Source: Pseudomonas sp. Z8(2022)
Lineage (GTDB): Bacteria; Pseudomonadota; Gammaproteobacteria; Pseudomonadales; Pseudomonadaceae
Length of the DNA: 64,000 nt
Direction: 5' to 3'
Assembly: GCF_025837155.1 (NCBI RefSeq)
Contig: NZ_CP107549.1
Span: 2,418,001-2,482,000 of the forward strand
A program made the position numbers and the translations under genes. The notes under the pieces were generated by a model. It searched no databases, had not been told where the DNA came from, and saw nothing but the letters and a program-made list of their open reading frames with translations. Shown in pieces: positions 33,334 to 41,704 of this stretch. Positions within the stretch are counted from its first letter, which is position 1. Each line of letters starts with the position of its first letter.

Positions 33334-33920
33334 TGGCTGACACTCGCCTGCCGGGCCGCAGGCCGATAGTGGCCAGTGATGCGGTAGGCGAACAGAATGT
33401 CCTCCTCCTGCGTGCCACGGCCGATGTTGTGCAGGATCAGCGGTGCTCCATCATGAGTCTGGCGATCACTGACGATGCCGATATGGGTCAGGCCGCGTCC
33501 CAGATCCCAGGTAACGATGTCGCCGGCCCGATAGGAATCGGCGTCCTGGCTGACCGGCAGCGACCAGCCCTGGCGCTTGAACCAGGTCATCAGGTTGGGC
33601 ACACGGCGGTGATCGATGTTGCTGTCCGGCCGGCTCAGGCCCCAGTTCTTCGGGTAGACGGCGAAGTTGCCGCGCATGTCGCGATGCACCGCTTCCTGCA
33701 GATCCAGCCCCTGCTGGCGCAACGCACGGATCACCACATCGGTGCACACGCCGGTGGCCATCGGCACGTCGCCGCCGGGGTAACTCAGCTGGCGGTAGGC
33801 CGGGTCGTAACCCAGGGTCACGCCGACCTGTTTGCGCGCATCCAGCACCAGCCTGTCAGCCTCGATGGCCTGCGCGGCAAGCGCCAGCAACCAGGCGAGC
33901 AGTAGAACCAGTATGCGCAT
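33330..33920 (-). CDS. DUF1287 periplasmic protein (NlpC/P60-like fold predicted)
   Basis: 196 residues with a signal peptide (cleavage near Ala-Gln-Ala, about 18). It matches DUF1287 throughout: YPGGDVPMATGVCTDVVIRALR with the likely nucleophile Cys, NIDHRRVPNLMTWF, and DIVTWDLGRGLTHIGIVSD with the likely catalytic His, then HNIGRGTQEED. This pattern is that of the NlpC/P60-type cysteine peptidases acting on peptidoglycan, but no member I know of is fully characterised. It is in an operon: nine bases after the NAD kinase-like gene and overlapping the DCC gene. Confidence 0.87.
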   Translation of the reverse strand: MRILVLLLAWLLALAAQAIEADRLVLDARKQVGVTLGYDPAYRQLSYPGGDVPMATGVCTDVVIRALRQQGLDLQEAVHRDMRGNFAVYPKNWGLSRPDSNIDHRRVPNLMTWFKRQGWSLPVSQDADSYRAGDIVTWDLGRGLTHIGIVSDRQTHDGAPLILHNIGRGTQEEDILFAYRITGHYRPAARQASVSQ

Positions 33921-33929
33921 TTCGATCTC

Positions 33930-35045
33930 CTATCGACTCAGGGGGTAGAGCAACTCTTCCTTGTAACCCGCCCAGACCCGCACGGTATCGGGGAAGGCAT
34001 CGTCCAGCGTCACATCACCACTGTCGACCAGCAGCGGCCGACCTTCCAGTGTCGCCAGCTTGCGCTTGGTGGCGACCACACGCAGACGTTCCAGACCGAG
34101 GGCACGCAGCACGCGCGGGCTGACCTGCTGATTGCCGCGACCGATGATATGCCCCTGGCCACCGATGGCGGTCACCAGCAAGTATGCTGGATGCCCGTCA
34201 ACCAGCGCGAACAGCTGGGCTTCGTTGACGTCGCGGGCAATCACCTGGCCATCTTCGATCACATCGACGCCGAGCAAGGTGGTTTCCAGCCCGAGGTTCT
34301 GCGCCAGGCCGTGCAGCGTCGAACCGGGGCCGAACACATAACGAGCGCCCGGCTCCCACTCGCTCTCCAGCCAGGCAGCCAGATCGGCCAGCACCAGCTC
34401 TTCGGACTCCACGCCACCCTGTTTGACCGCCTGCACATAACCGCCTTCCTGCGGCACGCACAGCTCGCCGTACCAGCGCGCAGTGACGCGCCCTTCACGA
34501 AGCGCAGCCTCGTCGATATCGCGCACTTCGCCATTGGCCAGACGCACCAGACCGCCTTCGACCAGCCGCGCGGTCAGCTCACCCGCCGCACGCGGGCTGA
34601 TGGCGTAGACCCCGGACTGGATCTTGACCCCGGCCGGAATACCCAGCACTGGCTGCGAGACGTTCACCACCGCGCAGACGTCGCGCGCAGTACCGTCCCC
34701 GCCGGCAAACAGAATCAAGGCCACGCCGGCTTCCTGCAGCTGCTGCACGGCACGCCGGGTATCTTCGGCGGTGGTCGCACCTGCACTCAGCTCCCCCAGC
34801 AAACGATGATCGAAGCCCATCTGCGCCAACAGATCGCCCCCCATGGCGCCGGGATAAGTGATGAACTCGATGCGCTCGCGGAGGGTCAACAACTGTTCAA
34901 GTGCGGTGCGTGTACGTTGCGCCGCCTTTGGCTCGACCCCCAGAGCCAGCGCCTGCTCGGCCATGCCGTCGCTGCCCTTGAATGCTGCCGGGCCACCCAG
35001 CCCTGCCAGTGGATTGATGATCAGACCAATACGAAAACGCGCCAT
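33930..35045 (-). CDS. ATP-NAD kinase family protein
   Basis: 371 residues from the ATG at 35045, with GAGGG nine bases upstream. The NAD/diacylglycerol kinase signature GGDGTARDV is visible near residue 121, with NPLAGLGGP at the N terminus and GPGSTLHGLAQ in the second half. It differs from the canonical shorter NadK, which Pseudomonas has elsewhere, so it is a paralogue that may phosphorylate NAD or a related metabolite. It is the first gene of the five-gene leftward operon. Catalytic Asp and the Gly-rich loop are intact. Confidence 0.88.
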   Translation of the reverse strand: MARFRIGLIINPLAGLGGPAAFKGSDGMAEQALALGVEPKAAQRTRTALEQLLTLRERIEFITYPGAMGGDLLAQMGFDHRLLGELSAGATTAEDTRRAVQQLQEAGVALILFAGGDGTARDVCAVVNVSQPVLGIPAGVKIQSGVYAISPRAAGELTARLVEGGLVRLANGEVRDIDEAALREGRVTARWYGELCVPQEGGYVQAVKQGGVESEELVLADLAAWLESEWEPGARYVFGPGSTLHGLAQNLGLETTLLGVDVIEDGQVIARDVNEAQLFALVDGHPAYLLVTAIGGQGHIIGRGNQQVSPRVLRALGLERLRVVATKRKLATLEGRPLLVDSGDVTLDDAFPDTVRVWAGYKEELLYPLSR

Positions 35046-35190
35046 GCATCCCTCGTTACACGCGGACTGGCACACAGCCAGCCATACAACTTCACCAAGT
35101 GCCTTGTGACGGCGTTACGCCGCCGCAGTGTCACCAGGCCTTCTTGTGACAACCCCAGACTGACGAGCATTACCGATGAGGAGACAGGTC

Positions 35191-35361
35191 ATGAGCTTGC
35201 AAGACAATGCTCATCATCCCGCCCCCCAGCAGCCGCAGGAGCCGGTGGTCGGTTTTATCATTGATGGCGAGGGCCGCGAAGTGCCCATCACCGAAGACAT
35301 GATTCAGCAGACCTGCACCACCCTGGAAGAAAGCCGCCAGCCTGCCCATCAGCAGGGCTGA
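35191..35361 (+). CDS. Small conserved protein of unknown function
   Basis: 56 residues from the ATG at 35191, which has AGGAG seven bases upstream; an ATG 15 bases earlier lacks this. Pro/Gln-rich first half, then a hydrophobic strand VVGFIIDG and an acidic helix ITEDMIQQTCTTLEES. No membrane segment or known domain. Good codon usage and ribosome site argue that it is real. I believe pseudomonads carry a homologue at the same place next to the NAD kinase-like gene. The function is unknown. Confidence 0.75.
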   Translation: MSLQDNAHHPAPQQPQEPVVGFIIDGEGREVPITEDMIQQTCTTLEESRQPAHQQG

Positions 35362-35370
35362 GCCGCAAGC

Positions 35371-35393
35371 GCCAGGCACACGGTGCCTGTGGC
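35371..35393 (+). terminator. Possible hairpin between the small gene and msrB
   Basis: CAGGCAC/GTGCCTG with a three-base loop, extended by GC outside. It lies between two converging stops. No T run, so weak as a terminator. Confidence 0.4.
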
Positions 35394-35404
35394 AGGCTAA
35401 GCAT

Positions 35405-35800
35405 TCAATCGCGCGGCACCAGTTTCAGCGCCAGCGAGTTGATGCAGTAGCGCAGCCCGGTCGGGCGCGGGCCATCCGGAAATACGTGCCCGAGATGGGC
35501 ATCGCACTTGGCGCATTTGACCTCGATGCGATGCATGCCGTGGCTAAAGTCATCAACGCTGGCGATCACCTCGTCATTGATCGGCTGGAAATAGCTGGGC
35601 CAGCCGCTGCCGGAATCGTACTTGGCGTCCGAATCGAACAGGGCTTCCCCGCAGCAGGCGCAATGGTAGACACCTGGGGTCTTGCTGTCGTGATAGGCGC
35701 CGGTGAACGGCCGCTCCGTGCCACCCAAACGACAGACGTGAAACTGCTCGTCGGTCAGTTCTTCACGCCAGCTTTCCAGGGGTTTGTCGACTTTATTCAC
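35405..35800 (-). CDS. msrB: Peptide methionine-R-sulfoxide reductase MsrB
   Basis: 131 residues, standard length. It reduces methionine-R-sulfoxide in proteins and repairs oxidised cytosolic proteins with thioredoxin. The catalytic Cys is in RYCINS near the C terminus; two zinc CxxC pairs are in YHCACCGE and CAKCDAH; the SGSGWPSYF and [10 protein letters not shown] motifs shape the pocket. Transcribed leftward, divergent from alaA across a 273-bp gap. Intact. Confidence 0.97.
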   Translation of the reverse strand: MNKVDKPLESWREELTDEQFHVCRLGGTERPFTGAYHDSKTPGVYHCACCGEALFDSDAKYDSGSGWPSYFQPINDEVIASVDDFSHGMHRIEVKCAKCDAHLGHVFPDGPRPTGLRYCINSLALKLVPRD

Positions 35801-36000
35801 GAACAGGCTCCTCCGCGGTAATGGGGCGATAGTGACGCACAGGTAGCCACAGCACTTGCGCCAGCAGCGTCACAGGCAAGAGGCGCGGCTGCCAGCTCAA
35901 TGTGCGTCAGGTGGCAGGCCAGAAAAAAGCAGGGCTTATACCTTTGCCACGCTCAGGTCGCCACGTATGATTCGACCCCAGTCTGTCACCCACGTTACGG

Positions 36001-36035
36001 GCTGCCAAGATTCTCCGCCGGGAGAATTTTGCAGC
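36001..36035 (+). promoter_or_regulatory. Strong hairpin in the alaA upstream region
   Basis: GCTGC-CAAGATTCTCC paired with GGAGAATTTT-GCAGC, about 14 bp with one bulge, centre near 36018. It lies 39 bases before the alaA ATG, either in its leader or as a DNA palindrome. It is not followed directly by a T run; GGGTTTTCC comes 12 bases later. I do not know a matching riboswitch family. The rest of the 35801-36073 gap shows no further clear site. Confidence 0.55.
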
Positions 36036-36073
36036 GTGCTTCAGTGGGTTTTCCTTAGCTCGGGATTCCTTAC

Positions 36074-37285
36074 ATGCAGGTCAGCAAATCGAACAAGCTC
36101 GCCAACGTCTGCTACGACATTCGCGGGCCGGTGCTCAAGCACGCCAAGCGTCTGGAAGAGGAAGGCCACCGCATCCTCAAGCTGAACATCGGCAACCCGG
36201 CGCCGTTCGGTTTCGAAGCGCCGGAAGAGATTCTCCAGGACGTGATCCGCAACCTGCCCACCGCCCAGGGCTACAGCGACTCCAAGGGTCTGTTCAGCGC
36301 ACGCAAGGCGGTGATGCAGTACTACCAGCAGAAGCAGGTCGAAGGCGTCACCATCGAGGACATCTACCTCGGCAACGGCGTATCCGAGCTGATCGTCATG
36401 GCCATGCAGGCACTGCTCAACAACGGTGACGAGGTACTCATCCCGGCCCCCGACTATCCACTGTGGACAGCTGCCGTGGCCTTGTCCGGCGGCAAGCCGG
36501 TGCACTACCTGTGCGACGAGCAGGCCGGCTGGTTCCCGGACATCGCCGACATGCGCGCCAAGATCACGCCCAACACCAAGGCGCTGGTGCTGATCAACCC
36601 GAACAACCCGACCGGCGCGGTGTATTCGAAGGAAGTCCTGCAGGACATCGTCGAACTGGCTCGCCAGCACAACCTGGTGGTCTTCTCCGACGAGATCTAC
36701 GACAAGATCCTCTACGACGACGCCGTGCATATCAGCACCGCCTCGCTGGCACCCGACGTGCTGTGCCTGACCTTCAACGGCCTGTCCAAGAGCTACCGCG
36801 TGGCCGGCTTCCGCTCCGGCTGGGTGGCGATTTCCGGGCCCAAGCACAAGGCACAGAGCTACATCGAAGGCCTGGACATCCTCGCCAACATGCGCCTGTG
36901 CGCCAACGTGCCAAGCCAGCACGCGATCCAGACCGCACTCGGTGGCTACCAGAGCATCAACGACCTGGTGCTGCCGGGCGGTCGCCTGCTGGAACAGCGC
37001 AACCGCGCCTGGGAACTGCTCAATGACATCCCGGGCGTCAGCTGCGTCAAGCCAATGGGGGCGTTGTACGCCTTCCCCAGAATCGACCCGAAGGTCTGCC
37101 CGATCCACAACGACGAGAAGTTCGTCCTCGACCTGCTGCTTTCCGAAAAGCTGCTGATCGTCCAGGGCACCGCCTTCAACTGGCCGTGGCCGGATCACTT
37201 CCGTGTGGTCACCCTGCCCCGCGTCGATGACCTGGAGCAGGCCATCGGCCGTATCGGCAACTTCCTCAAGACCTACCGCCAGTAG
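36074..37285 (+). CDS. alaA: Pyridoxal-phosphate aminotransferase, alanine aminotransferase AlaA type
   Basis: 403 residues, fold-type I aminotransferase. It most resembles AlaA, which makes alanine from pyruvate and glutamate. Visible: NIGNPAPFGF, GNGVSELI, the NPNNPTGAVY loop, DEIYDKILYD with Asp and Tyr contacting PLP, the Schiff-base Lys in SKSYRVAGFRSGW near residue 240, and Arg in FRVVTLPR binding the substrate carboxylate. The region before the ATG has no clear Shine-Dalgarno. It is followed after six bases by a small unknown gene, so the two are probably co-transcribed. Confidence 0.93.
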   Translation: MQVSKSNKLANVCYDIRGPVLKHAKRLEEEGHRILKLNIGNPAPFGFEAPEEILQDVIRNLPTAQGYSDSKGLFSARKAVMQYYQQKQVEGVTIEDIYLGNGVSELIVMAMQALLNNGDEVLIPAPDYPLWTAAVALSGGKPVHYLCDEQAGWFPDIADMRAKITPNTKALVLINPNNPTGAVYSKEVLQDIVELARQHNLVVFSDEIYDKILYDDAVHISTASLAPDVLCLTFNGLSKSYRVAGFRSGWVAISGPKHKAQSYIEGLDILANMRLCANVPSQHAIQTALGGYQSINDLVLPGGRLLEQRNRAWELLNDIPGVSCVKPMGALYAFPRIDPKVCPIHNDEKFVLDLLLSEKLLIVQGTAFNWPWPDHFRVVTLPRVDDLEQAIGRIGNFLKTYRQ

Positions 37286-37291
37286 GCCCCT

Positions 37292-37744
37292 ATGGATCTG
37301 CAGATCGACGATTTCTACAAGGACGCGGCCAGTGGCCTGCTGATGCTCTATCAGGCCTTCCCGCGCAAGATGGCGCTGTACGTGGAAGACCTGATCGGCC
37401 GCGAGGAACCGGACGAATTCGGCCTGCCCAGCAAGCGCCACCAGGCCTGCCTGGGCGCACTGCTGTGGCTGGCCGAGGAAGGTTATCTGCGTTTCGAGTC
37501 GACCATCGCCTACGACGCCCTGGACCAGGCCGTGCTCAGTGAAAAGGGCTTCATGCGCCTGTCCCGCGGGGTGCCGCACGTGCTCCCCGAGGGCGAACCG
37601 CTGCCTCCCAGTGTGCGCCGCGTGCACGCTACCCTGGCCTTTCAGCTGCGCGAGGCCCTGGCCCGCCAGCACGGGGAGCGCCTTGCCCGACTGACCCGTC
37701 TGCTGTTCGAAAGCCAGACGGCACAACCAAGCGACATAGTTTGA
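37292..37744 (+). CDS. Conserved hypothetical protein between alaA and htpX
   Basis: 150 residues; I do not recognise a family. The protein is largely helical and charged, with no membrane segment or signal peptide. A Leu-rich helix (LLMLYQAFPRKMALYVEDLIG) and WLAEEGYLRFESTIAYDALDQAVLSEKGFMRL look like a winged-helix-type arrangement (helix, helix, then beta hairpin), so a DNA-binding or adaptor role is possible but speculative. It starts six bases after alaA and ends 88 bases before htpX. I recall the same order in other pseudomonads. Confidence 0.75.
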   Translation: MDLQIDDFYKDAASGLLMLYQAFPRKMALYVEDLIGREEPDEFGLPSKRHQACLGALLWLAEEGYLRFESTIAYDALDQAVLSEKGFMRLSRGVPHVLPEGEPLPPSVRRVHATLAFQLREALARQHGERLARLTRLLFESQTAQPSDIV

Positions 37745-37756
37745 AATAGTCGATGG

Positions 37757-37786
37757 TTGAAAGCCCCGGGGGGGCGCCCTTATATA
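37757..37786 (+). promoter_or_regulatory. Sigma-32-like promoter of htpX
   Basis: TTGAAA (37757-37762), 14 bases of mostly G/C, then CCCTTATATA (37777-37786). It fits the RpoH pattern and also a sigma-70 reading with TATATA. htpX is a heat-shock gene in enterics, which supports the RpoH reading. Confidence 0.55.
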
Positions 37787-37832
37787 GCCGGCATTACTCG
37801 TACGTCTTTCCCGTGAGGAGTCCGTTCACACC

Positions 37833-38705
37833 ATGATGCGCATTATGTTGTTCCTGGCCACCAACCTGGCGGTGCTGATCATCGCCAGCATCACCCTCAA
37901 ACTGCTGGGGGTCGACCGCTTCACCGGCCAGAACCATGGCAGCCTGCTGATCTTTTGCGCCGTGTTCGGTTTCGCCGGTTCGCTGGTGTCGCTCTTCCTG
38001 TCCAAGTGGATGGCGAAGATGAGCACCGGTACCCAGATCATCACCCAGCCGCGTACCCGCCATGAGCAGTGGCTGCTGCAGACCGTTGAAGAACTGTCAC
38101 GCGATGCCGGCATCAAGATGCCGGAAGTGGGCATCTTCCCGGCCTACGAGTCCAACGCCTTCGCCACCGGCTGGAACAAGAACGACGCGCTGGTCGCCGT
38201 CAGTCAGGGCCTGCTCGAGCGATTCTCCCCGGATGAAGTGCGCGCCGTGCTGGCTCACGAAATCGGTCACGTGGCCAACGGCGACATGGTCACCCTGGCC
38301 CTGATCCAGGGCGTGGTGAACACCTTCGTGATGTTCTTCGCGCGGATCTTCGGCAACTTCGTCGACAAGGCAATCCTGAAGAACGAGGAAGGCCACGGCA
38401 TCGGCTATTTCCTGGCGACCATCTTCGCCGAACTGGTGCTGGGCATCCTGGCCAGCATCATCGTCATGTGGTTCTCGCGCAAACGTGAGTTCAAGGCCGA
38501 CGAAGCAGGTGCCCGCCTGGCCGGCACCGGTGCGATGATCGCCGCGCTGCAGCGCCTGCGTGCCGAACAGGGCGTACCGGTGCACATGCCTGACAGCCTC
38601 ACCGCCTTCGGCATCAACGGCGGCCTGAAGAACGGTCTGGCCGGCCTGCTGATGACCCACCCGCCGCTGGAAGACCGTATCGAGGCGCTGCGTCGCCTGG
38701 GCTGA
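37833..38705 (+). CDS. htpX: Membrane-bound zinc metalloprotease HtpX
   Basis: 290 residues, M48 family. It cleaves damaged inner-membrane proteins alongside FtsH. Two N-terminal helices (about 4-25 and 33-55) precede the zinc motif HEIGH near residue 140; the third zinc ligand is Glu in [11 protein letters not shown]. Two further helices lie between them. GAGGAG precedes two consecutive ATG codons, either of which could start the protein. The upstream sigma-32-like promoter and downstream terminator make it a single-gene unit. Confidence 0.97.
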   Translation: MMRIMLFLATNLAVLIIASITLKLLGVDRFTGQNHGSLLIFCAVFGFAGSLVSLFLSKWMAKMSTGTQIITQPRTRHEQWLLQTVEELSRDAGIKMPEVGIFPAYESNAFATGWNKNDALVAVSQGLLERFSPDEVRAVLAHEIGHVANGDMVTLALIQGVVNTFVMFFARIFGNFVDKAILKNEEGHGIGYFLATIFAELVLGILASIIVMWFSRKREFKADEAGARLAGTGAMIAALQRLRAEQGVPVHMPDSLTAFGINGGLKNGLAGLLMTHPPLEDRIEALRRLG

Positions 38706-38721
38706 TTCTTCGCTACACACG

Positions 38722-38748
38722 AAAAAGGCGACCCTGGGTCGCCTTTTT
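38722..38748. terminator. Bidirectional terminator between htpX and tpm
   Basis: AAAAAGGCGACCC/GGGTCGCCTTTTT, a 13-base perfect inverted repeat around one base, with A and T runs on both sides. It serves both converging genes. Confidence 0.9.
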
Positions 38749-38763
38749 CATTGGGCGCTGCCG

Positions 38764-39420
38764 TTAGCGACGCGTCAGGTGGAAAACGTGCTCCTCCACC
38801 TTGGCAAGGCCGCTGTCGCTAAAGCGCGGATTGCCGGTCAGCACGTCCTTTTCCTCGACCATGTGCAACATCCAGCCGGAAGCGAAATGCCGTTCCAGCT
38901 CGGCGTTCTCGACCGAAAAGGGCGGGCCATCCATCCGCTGCTGGTCATAGACCAGAGTCACCAGCAACCCTTGACAGGCAGCCGGCAGAACAGCCTGCAT
39001 ATGCGCGACATAACGCTCGCGCATTTCCGGTGGCAGGGCGATCAGAGCGGCACGGTCATAGAAGGCCTGGCAGTCGGCCACATCGTCACGGCTCAATGCA
39101 AAAAAGTCGCCGCAGAGAATCCGCAGCCTGTCCGCCTCATAGACCTTGAACGCCCCCTGCTGGGAAATCTGCGGCTGCACATCACGTTCGGTAAAGAAAT
39201 CCTGCACCGCGCGCTCCGCCAGCTCGACACCGATCACCCTGTGCCCCTGTTGCGCCAGCCAGGCCAGATCGAGGCTCTTGCCACATAGCGGCACCAGCAC
39301 AGCGGCATCGTTCATCAGCCCGAGCGCGGACCAGTGCCGGCGCAGGTAACCGTTGACCTTCTCCTGATGAAAACCGATTTGGCTGCGCGCCCAGCGCTCC
39401 TGCCAGAATGTCGCGTGCAT
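38764..39420 (-). CDS. tpm: Thiopurine S-methyltransferase
   Basis: 218 residues from the ATG at 39420 (GGGGAG five bases upstream); a GTG six bases earlier is in frame but unlikely. SAM-dependent methyltransferase that in Pseudomonas methylates thiopurines and selenite or tellurite, giving volatile or less toxic products. Visible: FWQERW near the start, motif [23 protein letters not shown] in VIGVELAE, and the [18 protein letters not shown] segment. Length matches the family exactly. Single-gene unit. Confidence 0.95.
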   Translation of the reverse strand: MHATFWQERWARSQIGFHQEKVNGYLRRHWSALGLMNDAAVLVPLCGKSLDLAWLAQQGHRVIGVELAERAVQDFFTERDVQPQISQQGAFKVYEADRLRILCGDFFALSRDDVADCQAFYDRAALIALPPEMRERYVAHMQAVLPAACQGLLVTLVYDQQRMDGPPFSVENAELERHFASGWMLHMVEEKDVLTGNPRFSDSGLAKVEEHVFHLTRR

Positions 39421-39474
39421 ACCCACTCCCCTCGCCTAAACTGAAATCAACAATACTGCGCGCCAGATAACCCC

Positions 39475-40710
39475 ATGCCAGCACGCCATCTGCTTCTTTG
39501 CCTGCCCTTGGTCGTCGGCATGCTGGCCCAGGAGGCCAGCGGCGAAGACAACCCGATCGTACGTCTCGATACCAGCCTCGAAGCCCCTTACCAGGTGGTG
39601 GTCGATGGCGAACTCAGCGGCAGATCGGTCACTGTACTCCAATGCATCTTCAGCCGACTGCAGCAGCCATACCAGATCCAGCTCACCTCACTCAGCAGAG
39701 CCCGACAGAACGTCAGCCGACGCATTGCCGATGGTTTCTTCAGCTCCGCACCAGACCCCCAGGTCGACGGCTATGCGCAGCTTTCCGCGCCTCTGCTGAT
39801 GGAGAAATGGTACTGGTACGCCCTGGATCCGCATATCCTCAACAAACCCATATGGGAACGCGAACTGCGCATCGGCAGCGTTCTGGGCAGCAACAGCTTG
39901 ACCTGGCTGGAAGCACGCGGCATCACGGTGGCGCAAAAGGTACCGCGCCTGGAACAACTGATCGAACTGCTCCAGCGCGAACGCATCGATCTGTTCCTCG
40001 CCGACGACAACGTCATGCGCAGCGCCCTTCATGACCAGGCCACGCAGCCGCCGCTGCAACAACGCTTCGTACGCTATTCGCCATTGGGGGTGTATTTCTC
40101 TCATGGTTTCCTGCAGCAACACCCCGACTTCTTGAGCGCCTTCAATCGTCAGGTGGAGCACTGCGCTCCCAACGGCAGCATGCTCACCGACGCGGAGGCC
40201 CATTATCTGCGCCAGTTGACCACCCAGCACCTGAAACGCTGGGCCTACCATGACGAACTGCTCGGGGCCCTGCGTCATGCCGCGCCGCGCAATACCAGTA
40301 TCGAGCGCATCCACGAGCTGGACCGCCAATGGCAGCGCGAACGCCTGCTCGAGGAAAAGCCGCTGATCCGGCGTCTGCTGCAGGCTCCACCCTCTCAGTT
40401 GCTGGCCAATATCGCCCGCCAGCACCAGCCGCTGTTCAATGAGATATTCCTCAGTGACCCATCTGGCCAACTGGTCGCGATCAGCGAGATCACCAGTGAC
40501 TACTGGCAGGCCGACGAAGATGACTTTCAGCAAGCCCATAGCCTGGCGCCCGGGCAGGTCCATATCGGCAGCATCGAATACGACGGATCGACCCAGAGCT
40601 TTCAGAGCAAGGTTTCAGCGCCCATTCATGACCCGGAGGACGGGCGTTTTCTCGGAGTGCTCAGCCTGGGCATCAATATCGAGGCCGCCTTTGGCGACAG
40701 CCTGCACTAA
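39475..40710 (+). CDS. Periplasmic binding-like protein with C-terminal Cache-like domain
   Basis: 411 residues. A signal peptide ends near residue 23 (SGEDN after it). Residues 28-245 resemble a family-3 solute-binding domain (SBP_bac_3) with the usual APYQVVVDGELSG start and SVLGSNSLTWLEARGI middle. Residues 280-411 look like a PDC/Cache sensor domain (LFNEIFLSDPSGQLVAISEITSDYWQADE, then KVSAPIHDPEDGRFLGVLSLGINIE). No transmembrane or signalling output domain follows, so the protein seems to be a free periplasmic ligand or signal protein. The partner is unknown. It is separated from both neighbours, which are not kinases. Confidence 0.72.
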   Translation: MPARHLLLCLPLVVGMLAQEASGEDNPIVRLDTSLEAPYQVVVDGELSGRSVTVLQCIFSRLQQPYQIQLTSLSRARQNVSRRIADGFFSSAPDPQVDGYAQLSAPLLMEKWYWYALDPHILNKPIWERELRIGSVLGSNSLTWLEARGITVAQKVPRLEQLIELLQRERIDLFLADDNVMRSALHDQATQPPLQQRFVRYSPLGVYFSHGFLQQHPDFLSAFNRQVEHCAPNGSMLTDAEAHYLRQLTTQHLKRWAYHDELLGALRHAAPRNTSIERIHELDRQWQRERLLEEKPLIRRLLQAPPSQLLANIARQHQPLFNEIFLSDPSGQLVAISEITSDYWQADEDDFQQAHSLAPGQVHIGSIEYDGSTQSFQSKVSAPIHDPEDGRFLGVLSLGINIEAAFGDSLH

Positions 40711-40867
40711 AGCGGGTTAATGGCTGGTATCTGCTTCGCCTGACCGCTGCTCGGCGACTGTTCGTGCAGCACCTAACATCTAACCAGTCGATTGATATTG
40801 CTGAAAAACCTCATTATTCATTTCCGGCCGCCTCGGAGAGAATGTATACAAATCTCTGGAGGTGCAA

Positions 40868-41635
40868 ATGCTGCCCAGTCTGTTCATTTCCCATGGTTCC
40901 CCCATGCTGGCACTGGAACCCGGTGCCAGCGGCCCTGCGTTGGCCAGACTGGCTGCCGAACTGCCGACACCCAAGGCCATCGTGCTGGTATCGGCGCACT
41001 GGGAAAGCGAAAGTCTCCGCTTGAGCGCAGCGGAACATCCACAAACCTGGCATGACTTCGGTGGTTTCCCGGCACCGCTGTATGCCGTGCAATACCCTGC
41101 TCCCGGCGCTCCGCAGCTGGCTGGAGAGATCGCCCGGCAGTTGAGCGCTGCCGGCCTGCCAACCGAACTCGATGCGCAACGCCCCTTCGACCACGGCGCC
41201 TGGGTGCCGTTATCGCTGATGTATCCGCACGCCGACATTCCCGTGTTGCAGCTGTCGCTGCCAAGCCATGACGGCCCCGAACTGCAGACCCGGGTAGGCC
41301 GGGCACTGAGCAGCCTGCGCGAGCAGGGCATCTTGCTGATCGGCTCCGGCAGCATCACTCACAACCTGGGTGAACTGAGCTGGCGCGCAGGTCCGGATCT
41401 CGTCCTTCCCTGGGCCAGAGAGTTTCGCGACTGGATGGTGGAAAAGCTGGAGGCGGACGACCAGGAGGCGCTGCACCAGTATCGTCGCCTGGCGCCGAGC
41501 GCCGTGCGCAACCACCCGAGCGAAGAGCATCTGCTACCACTGTTCTTCGCGCGTGGCGCTGGTGGTGCCTTTTCCGTGGTGCACAGTGGTTTCACCTACG
41601 GCGCACTGGGCATGGATATCTATCGTTTCGACTAG
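40868..41635 (+). CDS. DODA-type extradiol ring-cleavage dioxygenase
   Basis: 255 residues from the ATG at 40868, with GGAGG five bases upstream. Class III extradiol dioxygenase of the YgiD/DODA group, cytosolic and iron- or zinc-dependent. Metal-binding His residues can be seen in SHGSPM (near 9), SAHWES (near 47) and FDHGAW, with HPSEEHLLPLFFA near the C terminus. Plant and bacterial relatives cleave DOPA or similar catechols, but the natural substrate in Pseudomonas is uncertain. Followed by a terminator, so transcribed alone. Confidence 0.9.
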   Translation: MLPSLFISHGSPMLALEPGASGPALARLAAELPTPKAIVLVSAHWESESLRLSAAEHPQTWHDFGGFPAPLYAVQYPAPGAPQLAGEIARQLSAAGLPTELDAQRPFDHGAWVPLSLMYPHADIPVLQLSLPSHDGPELQTRVGRALSSLREQGILLIGSGSITHNLGELSWRAGPDLVLPWAREFRDWMVEKLEADDQEALHQYRRLAPSAVRNHPSEEHLLPLFFARGAGGAFSVVHSGFTYGALGMDIYRFD

Positions 41636-41671
41636 CCGCGCGCGGATGAGATAGACATCGCTGAAAAGAAC

Positions 41672-41697
41672 GAGGCCCATCATCGACGGGCCTCTTT
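41672..41697. terminator. Terminator between dioxygenase and YhdH-like gene
   Basis: GAGGCCC/GGGCCTC with a nine-base loop followed by TTT; an A run lies on the other side (AAAAGAAC). It lies between two converging genes. Confidence 0.72.
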
Positions 41698-41704
41698 CAC
41701 TGTC

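Noticed and set aside
36041..37726. A 561-codon open frame opposite alaA and its neighbour
   Set aside because: alaA has all catalytic motifs; the antisense has none and no ribosome site.
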